A DNA stretch of 64,000 nt, taken from assembly GCA_035517695.1 (NCBI GenBank), contig DATIYI010000082.1, forward strand, positions 9,795 through 73,794, written 5' to 3'. Source of the DNA: DATFVJ01 sp035517695 (GTDB taxonomy: Bacteria; Actinomycetota; Actinomycetes; Streptosporangiales; Streptosporangiaceae). The number at the start of each line of letters is the position of its first letter. Positions within the stretch are counted from its first letter, which is position 1. The notes below the pieces were generated by a model. It was given only the letters and a program-made list of their open reading frames with translations. It did no database searches and had not been told where the DNA came from. Shown piece by piece: positions 17,020 to 24,542 of the stretch. The position numbers and the translations under genes were made by a program.

Positions 17020-18627
17020 ATGACTGAGCTGAAGCAGTTCAAGCTGCCGGACGTCGGTGAGGGCCTGACCGAGGCCGACATTGTGAAATGGCATGTGCGA
17101 ACCGGCGACAAGGTGACGGTGAACCAGACCATCGTCGAGATCGAGACAGCGAAGGCGATAGTCGAACTGCCCTGCCCGTTCGAGGGCGTGGTAGCCGGTC
17201 TGCTCGCCCGCGAAGGCGAGACCGTGGACGTAGGGACGCCGATCATCTCGGTCGACATTTCCGGCGACGCGAGCCAGACCGCGGCGGCCGGACGGCATAC
17301 TGAACGGCTGCCGCAAGCCGCGTCGACCTCGGACCGGGCGGGGGCCAGCACTCCCCTTGAGGATCTTGTGCCGTCGCCGCCCGCTGAAGGCGCCGTCGAA
17401 CCGGGCATGCAGGGCAGCCCCACGCCGAAGCAAGAACGGCAGCCCGTGCTCGTGGGCTATGGGGTCAAGCTTGGCGCGACCAGCCGCAGGCCGCGAAAGC
17501 CGGGCGCGGCCGTGTCCGGGCAGGCGCTGCGACGTCCTCCCGCCGGCCCGGCCACGGGTAGCACGGCGCCAGCCGCCGATACCACGGCGCCTGCCCCGGA
17601 TGACACGGCGCCTGCCGTGGATGACACGGTGCCTGCGCGGCCGGCCGGCGCCGGCTCGGAAGACATAGCGCCCGCGCGGCCGGACGGCGCTGGCCCGGCT
17701 GGCGCGACCGCCAGGGTGGCGGTACTCGCCAAGCCCCCGGTGCGTAAGCTCGCCAGGGAACTCGGAGTCGATCTTGCCAGGGTGGCGGGCACCGGGCCGA
17801 GTGGGTCCATTAGCCGCGCCGACATTCAGGCGGCTGCCGCGGGCGGGACCACGGATGCCGGGCCGAGCCTGATCACGGCCGCGATGCCCGCGTGGGTAGC
17901 GCCCGCCACCACAACGGGGTCCGCTCCACCCGAGGAACGGATCGCGATACGCGGCGTGCGCAAGCACACCGCAGCAGCCGTGGTGGCGAGCGCTTTCACC
18001 GCTCCGCACGTCACCGAATTCCTGCAGATCGACATGACCGCCACCATGGACGCCGTGCAGCGCGTCCGCGCGCTGCCCGAGTTCGCGGACGTACGGGTAT
18101 CCCCGCTGGTGTTCGTGGCGAAGGCGGTGCTGCTCGCCGTCGCGCGCAATCCGATGATCAATTCTTCCTGGCACGACGCCACCCAGGAGATCGTGGTCAG
18201 GCGCTACGTGAATCTTGGCATCGCGACGGCGACCGGACGCGGTCTCATCGTGCCAAACATCAAGGACGCGCACGCGCTGTCGCTGCCCGGGCTTGCCCGT
18301 GCGCTCAGCGCGCTCGCCGAGACCGCGCGGGCTGGCAAGACGCCGCTCACCGACCTGCAGGGCGGCACGATCACGATCACCAACGTCGGGGTTTTCGGGG
18401 TGGATTCCGGGACTCCGATCCTCACCCCCGGCGAGGCGGCGATTCTCGCATTTGGGCAGGTCAGGGACTTGCCGTGGGTACACGATGGTGAGCTCGCCGT
18501 ACGCAGGGTCTGCACGCTGGCATTGTCTTTCGACCACCGGATCGTGGACGGCGACCTCGGCTCGGCCGTGCTCCGCGATGTGGGGGCGATGCTGGAGGAC
18601 CCACTGCGGATGGTCGCCTGGGCTTGA
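17020..18627 (+). CDS. bkdC: Dihydrolipoyl acyltransferase E2 of 2-oxoacid dehydrogenase
   Basis: Core E2 of the complex, 535 residues. One lipoyl domain spans residues 1-80 (LPDVGEGLTEADIVKWHVRT; lipoyl lysine Lys45 in IETAKAIVEL). A long Ala/Pro/Asp/Thr linker with repeated TAPA-type units follows to ~230. The peripheral-subunit-binding domain is ~235-270 (AKPPVRKLARELGVDLARVA, GTGPSGSISRADI). The catalytic acyltransferase domain runs to the end with the active-site His near 506 in LSFDHRIVDGDLG. It starts 14 bases after E1 beta. The single lipoyl domain and E1 type fit actinobacterial Bkd; it could also serve pyruvate. Confidence 0.9.
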   Translation: MTELKQFKLPDVGEGLTEADIVKWHVRTGDKVTVNQTIVEIETAKAIVELPCPFEGVVAGLLAREGETVDVGTPIISVDISGDASQTAAAGRHTERLPQAASTSDRAGASTPLEDLVPSPPAEGAVEPGMQGSPTPKQERQPVLVGYGVKLGATSRRPRKPGAAVSGQALRRPPAGPATGSTAPAADTTAPAPDDTAPAVDDTVPARPAGAGSEDIAPARPDGAGPAGATARVAVLAKPPVRKLARELGVDLARVAGTGPSGSISRADIQAAAAGGTTDAGPSLITAAMPAWVAPATTTGSAPPEERIAIRGVRKHTAAAVVASAFTAPHVTEFLQIDMTATMDAVQRVRALPEFADVRVSPLVFVAKAVLLAVARNPMINSSWHDATQEIVVRRYVNLGIATATGRGLIVPNIKDAHALSLPGLARALSALAETARAGKTPLTDLQGGTITITNVGVFGVDSGTPILTPGEAAILAFGQVRDLPWVHDGELAVRRVCTLALSFDHRIVDGDLGSAVLRDVGAMLEDPLRMVAWA

Positions 18628-18974
18628 GCCTGGCGCCGCACCTCGGCTGATTTGGGCGCGCGTTGGCGCCCCACACGCGTCCGCTGAGGTACGGCCCGGG
18701 CCTCACGACGATAAACGTCGTTCGGCCCTGCATCACTAGCATCACCAGGCTCAACTGCCTAGGCCTCGTCCGCTCTGACCCGCCAGCACCTGGCCCCTGA
18801 CACCCTGCCGCACCTTTGGGAGCCAGAGAGCGCGCAGGCCCGTCCCGGCCCACGGAGCGCACGTGCGCGTTTGGGCATGATTGGCGCGTCGGAGGGTGGG
18901 CAGGGACACCTTAGGACTAATGACCCGGCACAATAGGGACGAAGGTCCTGAATCGGACAGTGAGGGGGTTGTGC
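18628..18974. other. Intergenic region without a recognisable gene
   Basis: About 350 bases between E2 and the kinase fragment. No conserved frame is visible on either strand. The end of this stretch (ttggcgcgtcggagggtggg to the ATG) presumably carries the promoter of the next gene. Confidence 0.5.
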
Positions 18975-19316
18975 ATGCCGCTTCCAGGGCAGGAGTTCTC
19001 TCCGTGTCGCGGCGTCGCGGCGCAAGGCGCAACGCCTGCCGACCGGGCACAGCAGACCGGCGCTCCTGCCGAGAGCACGACACCGGCTGAGGAGTTGCTC
19101 GCGGAGGAACGTGCCAGGATCGGCCGTGACCTTCACGACCTGGTAATCCGCCGCCTGTTCGCGGTCAGCCTGAGGCTGGGAGGGACGCTCGGGATGATCA
19201 AGAGCGAGGAAGCCGCACAGCGGGTGGACGACACGATCGCCGAATTGGACCAGACCATCAAGCTCATCAGGTCGGTCGTGTTCGCCCTTGAGTATCGCTG
19301 CCTCCCGAAGAGCTGA
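18975..19316 (+). CDS. Orphan histidine-kinase DHp (HisKA_3) fragment
   Basis: A 113-residue protein consisting of ~45 unstructured residues and one dimerisation/phosphoacceptor helix pair: EERARIGRDLHDLVIRRLFA, VSLRLGGTLGMIKSEEAAQR, VDDTIAELDQTIKLIRSVVF. His in RDLHDLV is the expected phosphorylation site, as in DevS/DosS-type kinases. The GAF sensors normally before it and the HATPase catalytic domain after it are absent; a stop follows directly after FALEYRCLPKS. AGGGGG six bases before the ATG at 18975 supports expression. It is either a truncated relic or a stand-alone dimerisation/phosphotransfer module. Confidence 0.6.
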   Translation: MPLPGQEFSPCRGVAAQGATPADRAQQTGAPAESTTPAEELLAEERARIGRDLHDLVIRRLFAVSLRLGGTLGMIKSEEAAQRVDDTIAELDQTIKLIRSVVFALEYRCLPKS

Positions 19317-19454
19317 CCAACGGGGCAGCCACCAGTCGGGTGGGGGTCCCGCCAGCAAGGCGCGCACCGCCCGCAACGGGCGTCGAACCCTCGCCCCGGC
19401 GCGGGTATCGTGCGGAGCACAGGTACTGATAGCGGCGTCTGCAGGGAGCTGACC

Positions 19455-20255
19455 GTGGTGAATCAGCTAGGTGCCGGTGCCTCCGGCGGATCCGCCCCGC
19501 CTCCCGATCGAGCTGAGGTGGTCCTGGCAGAGGCGCGTAAGGCGCTATTCGTCGTGGTCGGCCTCATCGCGGCGATATGGGTGCTCCAGATAGTGAACTG
19601 GTCCAGCCACTACTCGTTCGATACGAGCTATGGGATTATCCCGCGCGACGTGGTCAGGCTGCCAGACATCTTCATCGCGCCGTTCCTGCACGTTTCGTGG
19701 AGCCACATCGAGGCCAACTCGGGGCCCTTGTTCGTCTTCGGCTTCCTCGCCGCATACCGGGGAGTGTGGAAATTCGTCGGCGTGACCGTGCTCATCATCA
19801 TCACCAGTGGATTGGCTGTCTGGCTGTTCCAGAGCAATAGCGCCACCGTGGGCGCCAGCGGCCTCGTCTTCGGCTATTTCGGCTACGTCGTCGCCCGCGG
19901 GCTGATCGACCACAATCTCATCGATGCCCTCGTCGCCGTCATGCTAGCGCTGTCTTTCGCCTATCTGCTGACGGTCGCCGTTCCTGGTACCCCGCACGTG
20001 AGCTGGATCGACCACCTCGGCGGCCTGGTCGGCGGCGTTGCGGGAGGCTGGCTGTTCCGCAGCAGGCGGGGCAAGAGGGTAAGGGCGCCGAAAGATGACG
20101 CAGGCAAAGGAACCGGAAAAGGAAAAGGTGCAGGGCCGGGCAGCGGTTCGGGCACTGGTAAACCGGGCAGTGGCGGAGGCACCCGGCCGCTTCCTGTTGC
20201 CGCCGACAATCCACGCGCGGACCTGCACAAGGAACTCGGCGAGCTGGGCCTCTAG
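19455..20255 (+). CDS. Rhomboid-family intramembrane serine protease
   Basis: Polytopic membrane protein, 266 residues, with six predicted TM segments between ~30 and ~205. Active-site features: FLHVSWSHIEANSGPLFVFG in TM2 (His84), nucleophile Ser135 in ATVGASGLVFGYFGYVVARG, and His187 in VSWIDHLGGLVGGVAGGWLF. The extracytoplasmic N-terminal loop is short and the C-terminal tail is a Gly/Lys-rich then Pro-rich cytoplasmic extension. The start is one of two adjacent GTG codons (19455 or 19458) after GGGAG. It probably cleaves membrane-anchored substrates, which are unknown. Confidence 0.88.
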   Translation: MVNQLGAGASGGSAPPPDRAEVVLAEARKALFVVVGLIAAIWVLQIVNWSSHYSFDTSYGIIPRDVVRLPDIFIAPFLHVSWSHIEANSGPLFVFGFLAAYRGVWKFVGVTVLIIITSGLAVWLFQSNSATVGASGLVFGYFGYVVARGLIDHNLIDALVAVMLALSFAYLLTVAVPGTPHVSWIDHLGGLVGGVAGGWLFRSRRGKRVRAPKDDAGKGTGKGKGAGPGSGSGTGKPGSGGGTRPLPVAADNPRADLHKELGELGL

Positions 20256-20313
20256 CAGAGCTAGGGACCCCGCTTCCGGAGATCTGGGATTTGCCGATGG
20301 AAGGAAGGCGTCC

Positions 20314-20619
20314 ATGTTCCGTCACGTGGTGCTGTTCACCTGGAAGCCAGAGGCGACGCAAGAGCAGCGGAGGTCCGTCCCGGCCGAGTTGCGCAAGCTA
20401 CCCGGCCTGATCGCGGAGCTTCGCGGATACGACGTGGGCCCAGACGCCGGAGTCAACAAGGGAAACTACGACTTCGCCGTAGTCGCCGACTTCGACGACA
20501 GGTCCGGCTATCTCGCCTACCGGGATCACCCGGCCCACCGCGCAGTCATCGAGAAGTACATCACGCCTATCGTCGGCAGCCGCGCCGCGGTCCAGTACGA
20601 GACCGGCGCGGGCCCATGA
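20314..20619 (+). CDS. Dabb (stress-responsive alpha/beta barrel) protein
   Basis: A 101-residue ferredoxin-like dimeric protein of the Dabb family. Sequence: MFRHVVLFTWKPEATQEQRR, LRGYDVGPDAGVNKGNYDFA, VVADFDDRSGYLAYRDHPAH, then a C-terminal helix and strand. The ATG at 20314 has GGAAGGAAGG upstream. The frame remains open 5' but lacks homology. Members include polyketide cyclases and stress proteins; nothing here indicates a substrate. Confidence 0.85.
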   Translation: MFRHVVLFTWKPEATQEQRRSVPAELRKLPGLIAELRGYDVGPDAGVNKGNYDFAVVADFDDRSGYLAYRDHPAHRAVIEKYITPIVGSRAAVQYETGAGP

Positions 20620-20738
20620 TCACGCAGCGCGGAATCCGATCAGCCGGGTGTGGCCGTAGGGCGCGCGCCGGTCCGCGCCGCCAAAGATCTGCGAGACATG
20701 CCCAGCCTCGCCCTCGCCCAGCGGGTGCCTTGTGCCCC

Positions 20739-22667
20739 TCAGAACGCCTCCTCAGCTAGTTCCATGAGGTCGAGGGTGGTCTCCTCGGTGATCTGCCGTT
20801 CGGTGGCAAGCCGGGGCAGCACGGTCGCGGCGAAGAAGCGGGCAGCGGCGATCTTCCCCTCATAGAAGGCGCGATCGGCTGCCGTCGCCGTGGTGCCCGC
20901 GGTGGCGCCGAACCCGATCGAGCCGGCCGCGGCAGTGCTGCCTGACCCTCGATCGGGGCCGACCCCATCGAGGCGGGCAAGTGCGATCTCGGCCTGACGG
21001 GCGAGCAGCCAGCCAATCAGCAGGTCGCCGAGCGCCATCAGCAGGCGGGTGGCGTTGAGGCCGACCCGGTAGATCTCGGTCGGCCGCTCGAGCGAGTTGG
21101 CGAGGTAGCCACCCATCGCCTTCACGGTCGCCTCGACTTCGCCCGTTGCGCGGGCGAGGGCGGCACGCTCGGCCTTCAGGCGCCCGTTGCCGCCGTCGGC
21201 GGCCGCGAATTCCTTGATCTGGACGAGCAGGTAGCCGAGCGCGTCGCCGCCGTCACGGACGATCTTGCGGAAGTACAGGTCCATGGCCTGGATCGCCGTG
21301 GTTCCCTCGTACAGGCTGTCGATCTTCGCGTCCCTGATGTACTGCTCGATCGGGTAATCCTGCAGAAAGCCGGATCCACCGAGAGTCTGCAGGGCCACAG
21401 TCAGCATCTCGTAGGAACGCTCCGACCCGACGCCCTTGACTATCGGCAGCAGCAGGTCATTCACTCTCGCGGAACGCTCGTCAGCGGGGTCGGCGGTGTT
21501 GTCGGAGGCGTCGCCGCCCTGACGCCACGCGGCGACCTGCGCCGCGTCCTGGAAGGTCGCCGTGTAAAGGACCAGCGCACGCAGGCCCTCTGAGTACGCC
21601 TTCTGCAGCATGAGCATGCGGCGCACGTCCGGATGATGGGTGATGGTCACCCGGGGGGCGGCCTTGTCAGTCAACTGGGCGAGATCTGCGCCCTGCACCC
21701 GGTTCCTTGCGTACTCGAGCGCGTTCAGGTAGCCGGTGGACAGGGCGGCGATCGCCTTGGTGCCGACCATCATGCGCGCGTACTCGATGACCTTGAACAT
21801 CTGCCTGATGCCGTCGTGCACCCCGCCCACCAGAGTGCCGACCGCGGGGTGGTCAGCGCCGAATGTGAGCTCACACGTGGCGGATGCTTTCAGCCCCATC
21901 TTGCGCTCGACGTTCGTGGCGTAGACACCGTTGCGGCCGGCAAGCGAACCATCCGGGTGAACGAGGAACTTGGGGACGACGAACAGCGATAGGCCCTTGG
22001 TGCCCGGGCTGTGTCCCTCGGGGCGCGCGAGCACCAGATGGAAGATGTTCTCGGTCATATCGTGCTCGGCGCTGGTAATGAAGCGTTTGACGCCCGCTAT
22101 GTGCCAGCTTCCGTCTGGCTGCTCGATCGCCGTGGTGCGGCCGGCGCCCACATCAGATCCGGCATCCGGCTCCGTCAGGACCATAGTCGCGCCCCAGCGG
22201 TGCTTGATCGCAAGTTCCGCGAAGCGCTTCTGCTCGTCTGTGCCGAGTTGCCAGAGCACCGAGGCGAAAAGCGGACCGCCCGAATACATCCACACCGCAG
22301 GATTCGCGCCCATCACGAGTTCCGCGACCGCCCAGCCAAGTGAGCGTGGCACCCCGCTGCCGCCAAGCTCGACCGGCAGATCCAGGAGGTACCACTCGGC
22401 GTCCATGAAGGTGCGGACCGACCGCCTGATCGCTTCGGGCATAGTGACGTACCCGGTGACCTGATCGAAGACAGGGGGGTGGCGGTCACCTTCCGCGAAG
22501 GAGTCAGCCAGCGGGCCGATGGCGAGCCTGTTCACCTCATTGAGGATCTCCCTGGCCGTCTCCTCATCAAGCTCTGGAAATGGGTTCGCGCCCAGGATTT
22601 CCTGGCGGCGAAGGACCTCGAACAGGTTGAACTCGATGTCGCGCAGGTTGCTCTTGTAATGCCCCAT
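20739..22667 (-). CDS. fadE5: FadE5-like acyl-CoA dehydrogenase
   Basis: FAD-dependent enzyme of 642 residues that introduces the alpha,beta double bond in fatty acyl-CoA. Matches mycobacterial FadE5 throughout: MGHYKSNLRDIEFNLFEVLR, ATMVLTEPDAGSDVGAGRTT, WHIAGVKRFITSAEHDMTEN, ARMMVGTKAIAALSTGYLNA, VTITHHPDVRRMLMLQKAYS, LQTLGGSGFLQDYPIEQYIR, and DAKIDSLYEGTTAIQAMDL with the catalytic-type Glu in YEGTTA. The C-terminal ~130 residues form the extra helical domain of this long subclass, with a Gly/Ala insert (GSTAAAGSIGFG). It is convergent with the Dabb gene. A double palindrome lies 30-70 bp before the ATG. Electrons would pass to EtfAB and then EtfD (43.5-45.8 kb). Confidence 0.93.
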   Translation of the reverse strand: MGHYKSNLRDIEFNLFEVLRRQEILGANPFPELDEETAREILNEVNRLAIGPLADSFAEGDRHPPVFDQVTGYVTMPEAIRRSVRTFMDAEWYLLDLPVELGGSGVPRSLGWAVAELVMGANPAVWMYSGGPLFASVLWQLGTDEQKRFAELAIKHRWGATMVLTEPDAGSDVGAGRTTAIEQPDGSWHIAGVKRFITSAEHDMTENIFHLVLARPEGHSPGTKGLSLFVVPKFLVHPDGSLAGRNGVYATNVERKMGLKASATCELTFGADHPAVGTLVGGVHDGIRQMFKVIEYARMMVGTKAIAALSTGYLNALEYARNRVQGADLAQLTDKAAPRVTITHHPDVRRMLMLQKAYSEGLRALVLYTATFQDAAQVAAWRQGGDASDNTADPADERSARVNDLLLPIVKGVGSERSYEMLTVALQTLGGSGFLQDYPIEQYIRDAKIDSLYEGTTAIQAMDLYFRKIVRDGGDALGYLLVQIKEFAAADGGNGRLKAERAALARATGEVEATVKAMGGYLANSLERPTEIYRVGLNATRLLMALGDLLIGWLLARQAEIALARLDGVGPDRGSGSTAAAGSIGFGATAGTTATAADRAFYEGKIAAARFFAATVLPRLATERQITEETTLDLMELAEEAF

Positions 22668-22696
22668 GAAGTGCGTCTCCGGTGTCCCGCGGATAT

Positions 22697-22738
22697 GCTA
22701 CCAGTGAGTAACAAGTGCTAGGTTACCAGTTAGTAACC
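22697..22738 (-). promoter_or_regulatory. Two palindromic operators upstream of fadE5
   Basis: A perfect inverted repeat GGTTAC-N6-GTAACC (22721-22738) lies next to a near-copy gctaccagtgagtaac (22697-22712). The two share the pattern GTTACTnACTGGTAnC read on the minus strand, and their centres are 25 bp apart. They are 30-71 bp upstream of the fadE5 ATG, where a repressor would block transcription. The size and symmetry resemble TetR-family operators; the regulator is not identified. Confidence 0.7.
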
Positions 22739-23011
22739 GCCCGCGGGCGGTCCAGAGCAGTATTTTGACCACGGCCTGGACCATGGCGCGCGATGTACCC
22801 GCGGGCCAGGTGCGTGTGCGGAGGATCGCCACTTGGCCGGGACAGGCGGTCAGCTGCAGCGCGGCCAGCCGCGGAACGGGACAGTGCGCGGCCTGCAGCA
22901 ACGCGGCCAGCCGCGGAGCGGCCAGGCAGCGGACGAATAGCCAGCCCCGGCGGACCTGCACCACGGCCGAGCCCGCCGCGGTGCAGGCGGCTGGAAGGGC
23001 AGCCAGCACTA

Positions 23012-23983
23012 TTACTTGAGGATGTTGACCGCGCGGGCCAGCACTAGCGCGACCAGGGCAAGTGAGACAGCGGATTGAGCTGCCATGGTCAGCTTGGCCC
23101 ACCGGGCGAGCGGCATCACGTCCGTCGGGCTGAAGGCGGTGGCGTTAGTGAAGGACAGGTAGAGGTAGTCAGCGAAGTAGGGCTCCCAGTCGGGCTTGCT
23201 CAGCTTGGGCTCGGTCATCTGGGGAAACAGGAAGTCCGGATAGGGCGATTTGCCCTCCGCGCGTCTTACCGGGCCGCCGCGGTCGAACTCCCAGTACCAC
23301 AGCGCGAACGCGATCACGTTGGTCAGCCAGATCGCCGCGCCAGAACCCAGCAACGATATCGCCTGGTCCGTGCCGGGCTGGCTGTAAACGATCGCCCTGA
23401 TCAGCAGGATCCCTGAAGTTGCGTTCGCGATGGTGATCAGGAACGTCACCGCGATGCTGGCCACCGCTACAATTCGTGACCGGCGCTCGATCCGCACCGG
23501 GTTGGCAATGATCAGGCCGATCAGGAGCGCGCCTTCCAAGGCGGGCAGCAGGTACCTGGGCCGCAGCCCGAGCCGGTCGGGCAGGACAAGCTGCAGCCCG
23601 ATCGCGGCGATGACCGTCAAGGTAACCGGCCAGCGGGGTTCGCCGCGGGTATGGCGCAGCCAGGCGGGTACGCGTACGCCCTCGGCGCGGTGCACGGCCG
23701 CGTGCTCGGCCCTGCGCAGCATGTCCGCCCACGCCTTCGGCGTCCGCGGCAGCTGAGTGTATCCGCCGGGCGGGCCGGGGATCTCGGTACCGGCTAGGTC
23801 CTGCGGGCCGCCGAGATCCGCCAAGCCGGTCAGATCTTCTGGGCCTGTCCTGCCTTCGGATCCGACCGGATCTTCCTGACGGCCCGGGCCACCCGGCTTA
23901 CCCGCGCCCCGTGGATCGGGGCGGCCTGCCGCATGGTCGGGGCCGGGAGGGCCCGCCGCACCCGGCGGGCCTGCGTCCGTCAT
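23012..23983 (-). CDS. DUF1345-like integral membrane protein
   Basis: A 323-residue protein. Residues 1-~75 are Gly/Pro/Asp-rich and probably disordered in the cytoplasm. After an amphipathic stretch (PKAWADMLRRAEHAAVHRAE) come about five to six TM segments (VTLTVIAAIGLQLVLPDRLG, ALEGALLIGLIIANPVRI, IVAVASIAVTFLITIANATS, AIWLTNVIAFALWYWEFDRG, and the last near the C-terminus). The motif FADYLYLSFTNATAFSPTDV before the final helices resembles the DUF1345 and ion-channel-like family. The upstream 270 bp toward fadE5 is Gly/Ala-codon-rich and has no gene. Function unknown. Confidence 0.75.
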   Translation of the reverse strand: MTDAGPPGAAGPPGPDHAAGRPDPRGAGKPGGPGRQEDPVGSEGRTGPEDLTGLADLGGPQDLAGTEIPGPPGGYTQLPRTPKAWADMLRRAEHAAVHRAEGVRVPAWLRHTRGEPRWPVTLTVIAAIGLQLVLPDRLGLRPRYLLPALEGALLIGLIIANPVRIERRSRIVAVASIAVTFLITIANATSGILLIRAIVYSQPGTDQAISLLGSGAAIWLTNVIAFALWYWEFDRGGPVRRAEGKSPYPDFLFPQMTEPKLSKPDWEPYFADYLYLSFTNATAFSPTDVMPLARWAKLTMAAQSAVSLALVALVLARAVNILK

Positions 23984-24458
23984 CTGCCCATTGTCACCGG
24001 TCAGCTACCCCGCCGGGGCCAGCCACCCGGATCTATTCCCGGATTGTGCGTCCTGACGCGGTCAAGGGTGCAGCGATAGGCCCTCGAACACCTTGTTCAC
24101 CGCGTTGCACGGCCGTACCCGGCCAGCCCGGCCAGGCGCAGGTCAGGCGCGCGGACTGGGTGGACCGCGGCTCGATTGTCGTCGTCGTTGTCCGTCGCGA
24201 AAATGTCGTCAGGGTAGCTGGCCGCGGGCAGATTCCGCGCGAGCACGCTATTACGGGATCACGCCTGACGCCTTCCACCGCGCCTAGAACCCAAGATCGA
24301 TGACCGTAGGCCGCGGCGTCACATCCGGCGCCTAAGGAGGCTACGGATCTTGAACGATGGGCGCCCTCTGCCGCCAGCCGACTACCAGCTGTTATAGGCG
24401 AGGTGGTGAGCAGCAGGGCAAGCTGTGATCGGATCTCGAAGCAACGCGACATGCCGGG
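23984..24458. other. Intergenic region without a recognisable gene
   Basis: About 475 bases. A 193-residue minus-strand open frame spans it but has Arg/Ser/Thr-rich shadow composition and overlaps the next gene's start. A TTG-started 15-codon frame behind AAGGAGG at ~24350 is possible but unsupported. Confidence 0.45.
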
Positions 24459-24497
24459 AAGCCGAATCTCGTTCTCCGGTAAGCCGAATCTCGTTCT
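24459..24497 (+). promoter_or_regulatory. 17-bp direct repeat (KstR-like half sites) before fadE34-like gene
   Basis: Two exact copies of aagccgaatctcgttct (24459-24475 and 24481-24497) are phased 22 bp apart, i.e. two helical turns, ending 46 bp before the ATG. On the minus strand each reads AGAACGAGATTC, and the second has TAGAAC, the left half of the mycobacterial KstR operator TnnAACnnGTTnnA; the right half is not conserved. Binding by a TetR-type lipid regulator is inference. Confidence 0.65.
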
Positions 24498-24542
24498 AGA
24501 GTGTTCGGCGGAGCGGGAATTGGATCCAGGTGATCGAGGTGG

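Noticed and set aside
16999..18537. 512-residue minus-strand frame antisense to E2
   Set aside because: Lies wholly over a gene with clear lipoyl and catalytic motifs; composition is a mirror artefact of high GC.
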